A stretch of 64,000 nt of DNA from Pseudomonas fluorescens (lineage in GTDB: Bacteria > Pseudomonadota > Gammaproteobacteria > Pseudomonadales > Pseudomonadaceae). The notes beneath the pieces are model-generated. The model saw only the letters and a list, made by a program, of their open reading frames with translations, ran no database searches and was not told the DNA's origin. Shown piece by piece: positions 57,428-64,000 of this stretch. Numbering within the stretch: the stretch's first letter is position 1; every line of letters begins with the position of its first letter. Where the stretch lies: the NCBI GenBank assembly GCA_902825215.1, contig LR782234.1, positions 558,001 through 622,000 on the forward strand. The letters are read 5' to 3'. The position numbers and the translations under genes were made by a program.

Positions 57428-60400
57428 GTGTCGATTCATGTCGCATTGCACCACGTCACGCATTATCGCTACGACCGCGCTGTCGAACTCGGCCCGCAGA
57501 TCGTGCGTCTGCGTCCGGCTGCCCACAGCCGCACGCGGATTCTGTCCTATGCGTTGAAAGTCTCGCCCGAGCAGCATTTCATCAACTGGCAGCAGGACCC
57601 CCAGGGCAATTACCTCGCGCGCCTGGTATTTCCGGAGAAGACCGATGAGCTGCGCATCGAAGTCGACCTGCTCGCGGAGATGGCGGTGTTCAATCCGTTC
57701 GACTTCTTCCTCGAGCCCTACGCCGAAAAAATTCCGTTCGCCTATGCCGCCGACGAGCGCAAGGAGCTGGCGCCGTACCTCGAAACCCTGCCGCTGACGC
57801 CGAAATTCAAAGCCTATCTGGATGCCATCGATCGCACGCCATTGCCAGCGGTGGACTTTCTCGTCGCGCTCAACCAGCGCCTGAGCGAGGACATCGGCTA
57901 TCTGATCCGTATGGAGCCGGGCGTGCAAACGCCCGAGCACACCCTCGAACACGCCTCCGGTTCGTGCCGCGATTCGGCGTGGCTGCTGGTGCAATTGCTG
58001 CGCAACCTCGGGCTGGCGGCGCGGTTCGTGTCCGGTTATCTGATCCAGCTCACTGCCGACGTGAAAAGCCTCGACGGCCCGTCCGGTACCGAGGTGGACT
58101 TCACCGACCTGCACGCCTGGTGCGAGGTGTATTTACCGGGTGCCGGCTGGATCGGCCTCGATGCGACTTCAGGGCTGTTTGCCGGCGAAGGGCATATCCC
58201 GTTGGCTTGCAGCCCCGATCCGTCCTCGGCGGCACCGATCAGTGGTCTGGTGGAGCCGTGTGAATGTGAGTTCAGCCACGAAATGTCCGTCGAGCGCATC
58301 TGGGAAGCGCCGCGGGTCACCAAGCCCTATTCCGATGAGCAATGGCGGGCGATCGAAGCGCTGGGCCGGCAGATCGATGCTGACCTGCTCGAAGGCGACG
58401 TGCGTCTGACCATGGGCGGCGAACCGACCTTCGTCTCGATCGACGACCCGGACGGTGCCGAGTGGAACACCGCCGCGCTGGGCCCGGCCAAACGCCGGCT
58501 CTCCGCCGAACTGTTCGAACGCATGCGTACGCATTACGCGCCGCAGGGACTGGTGCATTTCGGCCAGGGCAAGTGGTACCCCGGCGAGCAACTGCCGCGC
58601 TGGTCGCTCAACTGCTACTGGCGCCGCGACGGCGTGCCGATCTGGCACAACAACGCGCTGATTGCCGATGAGCAGCAGGACTACGGCGCCGACGGCGAAC
58701 TGGCCGGGCGCTTTCTGGCGAGCGTTGCTGAACGGCTGAAACTGCCGCCACGTTTCGTCTTTCCGGCCTACGAGGACAATTTCTATTACCTGTGGCGCGA
58801 GGGCGCGTTGCCGAGCAACGTCAGCGCAGAAGACTCGCATCTGGAGGAGCCGCTGGAGCGCGCACGCCTGCGCAAAGTCTTCAGCCAGGGGCTGAACAAG
58901 GTCATCGGCCAGGTGCTGCCGCTGGCACGTACTGCCAAGGGGGATCAATGGCAGAGCGGGCGCTGGTATCTGCGTGATGAACATTGCCGGCTGGTGCCGG
59001 GGGATTCGCCGCTTGGCTACCGTCTGCCGCTGGCTTCGCAGCCTTGGGTCAAGGCTGCCGAATACCCGTTCATTCATCCGCAGGATCCGAATCAGGACTT
59101 CCCCGAATTGCCAGATGCCGAGCAGCTCAACCGGCACGCTGAGGCTGCGCCCCCTGACGAGCGTGCGCCGGGCATCGACGAATCCGCCGACTGGCTGACC
59201 CGCACGGCATTCTGCGCCGAGGCGCGCGAAGGGCGTTTGTATCTGTTCATGCCACCGCTGGAGCGGGTCGAGGATTATCTTGAACTGGTCGCGGCCATCG
59301 AGGCCACCGCCGAAGAACTGCATTGCCCGGTGCTGCTCGAAGGCTATGAGCCGCCGAGCGATCCGCGCCTGAGCAACTTCCGTATCACCCCGGATCCCGG
59401 TGTGATCGAAGTCAACGTGCAGCCCTCGGCGACGTGGAGCGAGTTGGTCGAACGCACCGAATTCTTGTATGAGCAGGCGCGGCAAACCCGATTGACCACC
59501 GAGAAATTCATGATCGACGGCCGCCACACCGGCACCGGTGGCGGTAACCATTTCGTGCTCGGTGGCGCGACGCCGGCAGACTCGCCGTTCCTGCGCCGCC
59601 CGGACCTGTTGCGCAGCCTGATCAGTTACTGGCACAACCATCCGTCGTTGTCGTATCTGTTCTCCGGCTTGTTCATCGGCCCGACCTCCCAGGCACCACG
59701 GGTCGACGAGGCACGCAACGATGCGTTGTACGAGCTGGAAATCGCCTTCGCGCAGATGCCTGCACCGGGCGAAGCCTGCGCGCCATGGCTGGTCGATCGT
59801 CTGCTGCGCAATTTGCTCATCGACGTCACCGGCAATACCCATCGCGCCGAATTCTGCATCGACAAGCTGTATTCGCCGGACGGCGCCACCGGACGGCTGG
59901 GTTTGCTGGAACTGCGCGCCTTTGAAATGCCGCCGCACGCGCGCATGAGCCTGGCCCAGCAATTGTTGCTGCGGGCACTGGTGGCGCGGTTCTGGCGCGA
60001 GCCTTATGCACCGCCGAAACTGGCACGCTGGGGTACCGAACTGCACGACCGTTTCCTGCTGCCGCACTTTATCGAGCAGGACTTTGCCGATGTCATTGTC
60101 GAACTCAACAACGCCGGGTATCCGTTGCGCGCCGAATGGTTCGCCGCGCACCTGGAGTTTCGTTTTCCCAAGGTCGGCGATTATGCGGTCAACGGCATTG
60201 AACTCGAGCTGCGCCAGGCATTGGAGCCCTGGCATGTGCTGGGCGAGGAGGGCGCGGTGGGCGGCGCGGTGCGCTATGTCGATTCATCGCTGGAGCGTTT
60301 GCAGGTCAAACTCAAAGGCCTGCCGCCGCAGCGCTATCTGCTGACCTGCAACGGCGTTGCCGTGCCGCTGCACCCGACCGGGCGTGTCGGCGAGTTCGTC

Positions 60401-60721
60401 GCCGGCGTGCGCTACCGCGCCTGGCAACCGGCCAACTGCCTGCAACCGACAATCCCGGTGCACGCACCGCTGGTGTTCGACCTGCTCGACACCTGGATGG
60501 GCCGTTCGCTGGGCGGTTGTCAGTATCACGTTGCCCATCCCGGCGGGCGCAATTACGAGACTTTGCCGGTCAACGCCAACGAAGCGGAGAGCCGGCGCAT
60601 GGCGCGGTTCTTCCGCGTCGGACACACGCCGGGGAAACTTCCGACGCCCCCTGTCGAAATCACTGACGAGCTGCCGATGACCCTCGATTTGCGACGTTTC
60701 CGTGTCCTGCGCGACGAGTAG
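57428..60721 (+). CDS. Transglutaminase-like protein fused to DUF2126 domain
   Basis: The product has 1097 residues. An N-terminal beta domain (MSIHVALHHVTHYRYDRAVEL) precedes the transglutaminase core with a full triad: Cys180 (GSCRDSAWLLVQ), His229 (DLHAWCEVYLPG) and Asp245 (GLDATSG). From about residue 310 begins the DUF2126 domain (LTMGGEPTFVSIDDPDGAEW; GQGKWYPGEQLPRW; TGTGGGNHFVLGGA; NTHRAEFCIDKLYSPDG). The next gene starts 70 bases later. By family knowledge such gene sets are predicted to make, tag or cross-link peptides and often include an Anbu peptidase. The exact reaction is not known. Confidence 0.92.
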   Translation: MSIHVALHHVTHYRYDRAVELGPQIVRLRPAAHSRTRILSYALKVSPEQHFINWQQDPQGNYLARLVFPEKTDELRIEVDLLAEMAVFNPFDFFLEPYAEKIPFAYAADERKELAPYLETLPLTPKFKAYLDAIDRTPLPAVDFLVALNQRLSEDIGYLIRMEPGVQTPEHTLEHASGSCRDSAWLLVQLLRNLGLAARFVSGYLIQLTADVKSLDGPSGTEVDFTDLHAWCEVYLPGAGWIGLDATSGLFAGEGHIPLACSPDPSSAAPISGLVEPCECEFSHEMSVERIWEAPRVTKPYSDEQWRAIEALGRQIDADLLEGDVRLTMGGEPTFVSIDDPDGAEWNTAALGPAKRRLSAELFERMRTHYAPQGLVHFGQGKWYPGEQLPRWSLNCYWRRDGVPIWHNNALIADEQQDYGADGELAGRFLASVAERLKLPPRFVFPAYEDNFYYLWREGALPSNVSAEDSHLEEPLERARLRKVFSQGLNKVIGQVLPLARTAKGDQWQSGRWYLRDEHCRLVPGDSPLGYRLPLASQPWVKAAEYPFIHPQDPNQDFPELPDAEQLNRHAEAAPPDERAPGIDESADWLTRTAFCAEAREGRLYLFMPPLERVEDYLELVAAIEATAEELHCPVLLEGYEPPSDPRLSNFRITPDPGVIEVNVQPSATWSELVERTEFLYEQARQTRLTTEKFMIDGRHTGTGGGNHFVLGGATPADSPFLRRPDLLRSLISYWHNHPSLSYLFSGLFIGPTSQAPRVDEARNDALYELEIAFAQMPAPGEACAPWLVDRLLRNLLIDVTGNTHRAEFCIDKLYSPDGATGRLGLLELRAFEMPPHARMSLAQQLLLRALVARFWREPYAPPKLARWGTELHDRFLLPHFIEQDFADVIVELNNAGYPLRAEWFAAHLEFRFPKVGDYAVNGIELELRQALEPWHVLGEEGAVGGAVRYVDSSLERLQVKLKGLPPQRYLLTCNGVAVPLHPTGRVGEFVAGVRYRAWQPANCLQPTIPVHAPLVFDLLDTWMGRSLGGCQYHVAHPGGRNYETLPVNANEAESRRMARFFRVGHTPGKLPTPPVEITDELPMTLDLRRFRVLRDE

Positions 60722-60791
60722 ATGTTTCGTCTATCCGGGCGTCATGTGCCTGCGTTAGTCTGACCGTTCCTTGCTGTCTGCCGAGCTTTCC

Positions 60792-63278
60792 ATGCCTGAC
60801 CTGCTAGACCGCTACCCGCTGAATGCGGGCACTTATCACGAACTGCTCGACGGCAGTGGAGCGGTGCGCGCGCATTGGCAGCGGCTGTTCGATCAATTGC
60901 AGCGCAGCACCCCGGCGCAACTGATTCAGCGCCAGGCACTGCTGGCGCGGCAGATCCAGGAAAACGGCGTGACCTACAACGTCTATGCCGACCCCAAAGG
61001 CGCGGACCGGCCGTGGGAGCTGGACCTGCTGCCGCACGTCATCGCCGCGGATGAATGGCAGCATTTGTCCGCCGGCATTGCTCAGCGCGCGCGCCTGCTC
61101 AACGCGGTACTGGCCGACCTGTATGGCCCGCAACGGCTGATCAGCGAAGGTCTGTTGCCAGCGGAACTGGTGTTCGGCCACAACAATTTCCTCTGGCCTT
61201 GCCAGCACGTCACCACCCCGGAACAGATCTTTCTGCACTTGTACGCGGTGGATCTGGCGCGGACCCCGGACGGGCGCTGGTGGGTGACGGCTGATCGAAC
61301 CCAGGCGCCGTCCGGCGCCGGGTATGCCCTGGAAAACCGCACCATCGTCTCGCGCGCGTTTCCCGAGTTGTACCGCGATCTCAAGGTGCAGCATCTGGCC
61401 GGGTTTTTCCGCACCTTGCAGGAGACCCTCGCGCGGCAGGCGCCGTGTGACGATGACGCGCCGTTGGTGGTGCTGCTCACACCGGGGCGCTTCAACGAAA
61501 GCTATTTCGAACATCTGTACCTGGCTCGCCAGCTCGGCTATCCCTTGGTCGAGGGCGGTGATCTGACGGTGCGCGATGCCACGGTCTACCTGAAGACCCT
61601 GAGCGGCCTGCGCCGGGTGCACGCGATCATGCGCCGGCTCGATGATGATTTCTGCGACCCGCTGGAGTTGCGTACAGACTCGGCGCTTGGCGTGCCCGGC
61701 CTGCTCGAAGCGGTGCGGCAGGGACGGGTGCTGGTGGCCAATGCGTTGGGCAGCGGGGTGCTGGAGTCGCCGGGATTATTGGGGTTTCTACCAAAGATCA
61801 ATCAATACCTGTTTGGTGAAGAACTGATATTGCCGTCGATTGCCACGTGGTGGTGCGGCGAAGCGCCGGTGCTCGCGCAGGCGCTGGAAAAACTCCCGGA
61901 GCTGCTGATCAAACCGGCGTTTCCCTCGCAAAGTTTTGCCCCGGTGTTCGGTCGCGATTTGACTGAAACACAACGTCAGGAACTGGCCGCGCGCATGCAG
62001 GCCCGGCCGTATGCCTACGTGGCGCAGGAACTGGCGCAGCTATCACAGGCGCCCGTCTGGCAAGCCGACGAAGGCCAGTTGCAGCCGCGGGCGATCGGCA
62101 TGCGGATGTATGCGGTGGCCAGTGCTGATGGCTATCGGGTGCTGCCCGGCGGCTTGACCCGGGTGGCCGCCGAAGCCGATGCCGAGGTGGTGTCGATGCA
62201 GCGTGGCGGGGCGAGCAAGGACACCTGGGTGCTCGGTGACCGGCCGCCGAATGGCGAACAGTGGAAGAGCCAGCGCAATGTCGGGGTCCATGATCTGGTG
62301 CGGCGTGATCCGTACCTGCCGTCACGGGTGGTGGAGAATCTGTTCTGGTTCGGTCGTTATTGCGAGCGCTGCGATGACAGCGCGCGTCTGTTGCGGATCA
62401 TGCTCGCCCGCCATGTCGATGGCGATGACCCGCAAGCGCTGCAGGCCGCCGTCGACCTTGGCGAGCGGCTGTCGCTGCTGCCCGACGAAGGCGAGCTGCC
62501 CGAACGCCTGCTCGCGGCGCTGCTGGGTGACGATTGGTCATTCAGCCTGCGCTCCAACTTGCAGCGCTTGCAGTGGGCGGCGTCACAGGTGCGCGGCAAG
62601 CTCTCGCGGGAGAACTGGCAGGCGCTGGTGGAATTGCAGCGCGAGGCCATGGAGCTGGAAACCGATGAGCCGGATTTTGCCGAGTTGCTGGATTTTCTCA
62701 ACCGTCTGGTGATGTCGCTGGCGGCGCTGTCCGGTTTCGCCCTGGATGACATGACCCGCGATGAGGGCTGGCGCTTCCTGATGATCGGTCGACGCATTGA
62801 GCGTCTGCAGTTTCTCAGCAGCAGCCTCGCCGCATTTTTGCGCGGCGCCGGGGCCTATGATCAGGCCGGGCTGGAATGGCTGCTGGAACTGGGCAACAGC
62901 AGCATCACTTACCGCTCACGCTATCTGGCCGTGGCGCAGTTGATTCCGGTGCTCGACTTGCTGTTACTTGATGAGCAGAACCCGCATGCGGTGCTGTTTC
63001 AGCTGAAGCTGGTGACGCGCACACTGAAACGCCTGAACGATGATTTCGGCGCGCCACGGGAGGCCGGCCTGGCGAAACTGGTCGAGCGTCTGGCGCGGTT
63101 CGATCTGGGCTGTCTGGAAAATCCTTTGTTTGGTGAATCCAGCGTGCGTGCGGCACTGGAGGGGTTGGCCGATCTGCTGCAGGACATCGCCGAGGCCAGC
63201 GGTCAGGTCTCCGATCGCCTGGCGCTGCGGCATTTTGCTCACGTCGATGATGTCAGCCAGCGCACGGTGTCCGTCTGA
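60792..63278 (+). CDS. Circularly permuted ATP-grasp protein with C-terminal alpha-E domain
   Basis: The product has 828 residues; the start is ATG 60792 (MPDLLDRYPLNAGTYHELLD), because the TTG at 60771 adds only seven residues. The N-terminal half is a circularly permuted type 2 ATP-grasp (GVTYNVYADPKGADRPWELDL; LVFGHNNFLWPC; LKTLSGLRRVHAIMRRLDD; GVLESPGLLGFLPKI). The C-terminal third is the helical alpha-E domain (VVENLFWFGRYCERCDDSARLLR; FLMIGRRIERLQFLSS). The fusion suggests a peptide or amide ligase with its partner. The stop overlaps the next ATG (TGATG). Confidence 0.92.
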   Translation: MPDLLDRYPLNAGTYHELLDGSGAVRAHWQRLFDQLQRSTPAQLIQRQALLARQIQENGVTYNVYADPKGADRPWELDLLPHVIAADEWQHLSAGIAQRARLLNAVLADLYGPQRLISEGLLPAELVFGHNNFLWPCQHVTTPEQIFLHLYAVDLARTPDGRWWVTADRTQAPSGAGYALENRTIVSRAFPELYRDLKVQHLAGFFRTLQETLARQAPCDDDAPLVVLLTPGRFNESYFEHLYLARQLGYPLVEGGDLTVRDATVYLKTLSGLRRVHAIMRRLDDDFCDPLELRTDSALGVPGLLEAVRQGRVLVANALGSGVLESPGLLGFLPKINQYLFGEELILPSIATWWCGEAPVLAQALEKLPELLIKPAFPSQSFAPVFGRDLTETQRQELAARMQARPYAYVAQELAQLSQAPVWQADEGQLQPRAIGMRMYAVASADGYRVLPGGLTRVAAEADAEVVSMQRGGASKDTWVLGDRPPNGEQWKSQRNVGVHDLVRRDPYLPSRVVENLFWFGRYCERCDDSARLLRIMLARHVDGDDPQALQAAVDLGERLSLLPDEGELPERLLAALLGDDWSFSLRSNLQRLQWAASQVRGKLSRENWQALVELQREAMELETDEPDFAELLDFLNRLVMSLAALSGFALDDMTRDEGWRFLMIGRRIERLQFLSSSLAAFLRGAGAYDQAGLEWLLELGNSSITYRSRYLAVAQLIPVLDLLLLDEQNPHAVLFQLKLVTRTLKRLNDDFGAPREAGLAKLVERLARFDLGCLENPLFGESSVRAALEGLADLLQDIAEASGQVSDRLALRHFAHVDDVSQRTVSV

Positions 63279-64000
63279 TGAACGCTCGCTACCAGATCTT
63301 CCACGACACCTGTTATCACTACGACAGCCCGGTTTCGCTGGCGCAACAACTGGCGCATCTGTGGCCGCGTGAGTGCGCCTGGCAGCGCTGCACTGAGCAG
63401 CAATTGCTGATCAGCCCGCAGCCTACGTCGCGCCGCGATGAACGGGATGTATTCGGCAATCCGCTGACCCGTCTGGCGTTCGAGCGCCCGCATGACCAAC
63501 TGCAGGTCGGCGCACGGCTGACCGTCGAGGTGCTGGCGCGGCCGGCGTTGGACTTCAACCAGTCGCCGGCCTGGGAATCGACCCGCGATGCGCTGACCTA
63601 CAGCAGTCAGCCGTTGCCCGCCGATGTGCTCGAGGCCTGCCGTTTTCGGTTCCAGTCGCCGTACGTACATTTGAAACGCAGCTTCGTCGAGTTTTCACAC
63701 AGCTGCTTTCCGCCGGGCCGGCCCTTGCTGTTGGGCGTGCAGGGTTTGATGGAAAAAATCTTCAGCGAATTCACCTTCGATGCCGAGGCGACCCAGGTGG
63801 CGACGCCACTGGTGGAAGTGCTGGAACGCCGGCGTGGGGTCTGTCAGGACTTTGCGCACCTGATGTTGGCGTGTGTGCGTTCGCGAGGGCTGGCGGCGCG
63901 CTACGTCAGCGGCTATCTGCTGACCCAGCCACCGCCGGGACAGCCACGGCTGATCGGCGCCGATGCCTCGCATGCCTGGGTGTCGGTGTTCTGTCCGGTG
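63278..64000 (+). CDS. Transglutaminase-like protein, partial (3' end outside window)
   Basis: 241 codons are visible. The N-terminal beta domain MNARYQIFHDTCYHYDSPVSLAQQ precedes the catalytic core: Cys189 in RRRGVCQDFAHLML and His232 in DASHAWVSV. The catalytic Asp would follow outside the window. It is the third gene of the operon and is coupled to the ATP-grasp gene. An anbu-like peptidase gene may follow beyond the edge, as in related operons. Confidence 0.93.
   Translation, partial: MNARYQIFHDTCYHYDSPVSLAQQLAHLWPRECAWQRCTEQQLLISPQPTSRRDERDVFGNPLTRLAFERPHDQLQVGARLTVEVLARPALDFNQSPAWESTRDALTYSSQPLPADVLEACRFRFQSPYVHLKRSFVEFSHSCFPPGRPLLLGVQGLMEKIFSEFTFDAEATQVATPLVEVLERRRGVCQDFAHLMLACVRSRGLAARYVSGYLLTQPPPGQPRLIGADASHAWVSVFCPV

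Overview
The window is chromosomal DNA of a Pseudomonas, most likely of the fluorescens group. The reasons are the conserved gene order (rsgA/orn, queG/nnr-tsaE-amiB-mutL-miaA-hfq-hflX-hflK-hflC-hisZ-purA, rnr-rlmB-rpsF-rpsR-rplI-dnaB), the GC-rich codon use, and the REP-type intergenic palindromes typical of these species. There is no integrase, transposase, CRISPR array or rRNA.

Three accessory blocks interrupt this backbone. (1) At the left edge (1-1815, minus strand) is a compact operon TIR, caspase-like protease, TIR. It resembles anti-phage Thoeris signalling with a caspase effector; the second TIR gene runs off the window. (2) Between orn and queG (about 3.7-14.6 kb) lie two paralogous proteins of unknown function, a TRIC-type channel, a leucine-rich-repeat (LRR) protein with an acidic tail, and a 1590-residue RHS/TccC-like toxin with a unique C-terminus and no room for a downstream immunity gene. 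(3) Between dnaB and a YgiQ-type gene (41.5-54.3 kb) is a four-gene minus-strand cluster of large paralogues. All four share an N-terminal leader plus beta-rich domain. Three end in a common C-terminal domain I do not recognise. The last is a 1547-residue protein with three tandem LRR modules and a C-terminal NEL-type E3 ubiquitin ligase domain with the Cys-x-Asp-Arg motif. The LRR protein of block 2 carries the same N-terminal domain, so blocks 2 and 3 belong to one effector-like family with a constant front and variable back. A direct repeat of about 920 bp frames one of the paralogues.

The housekeeping core covers ribosome maturation (rsgA), RNA decay (orn, rnr), tRNA and rRNA modification (queG, tsaE, miaA, rlmB), metabolite repair (nnr), envelope division (amiB), mismatch repair (mutL), RNA chaperoning (hfq), membrane protease control (hflK/hflC), histidine and purine synthesis (hisZ, purA), ribosomal proteins and the replicative helicase. 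Between purA and rnr are a chemoreceptor, a ferric-iron ABC importer pair with a candidate Fur box, and two identical tandem tRNA-Leu(CAG) genes, each with its own promoter and terminator. rpsF has a strong sigma-70-like promoter and a leader that can fold like the S6:S18-binding motif.

The right end (57.4-64 kb) is an operon of transglutaminase-DUF2126, circularly permuted ATP-grasp with alpha-E, and a second transglutaminase (truncated by the window). This is the gene set often linked to the Anbu proteasome-like peptidase. The spacer before it is packed with three kinds of palindromic repeat.
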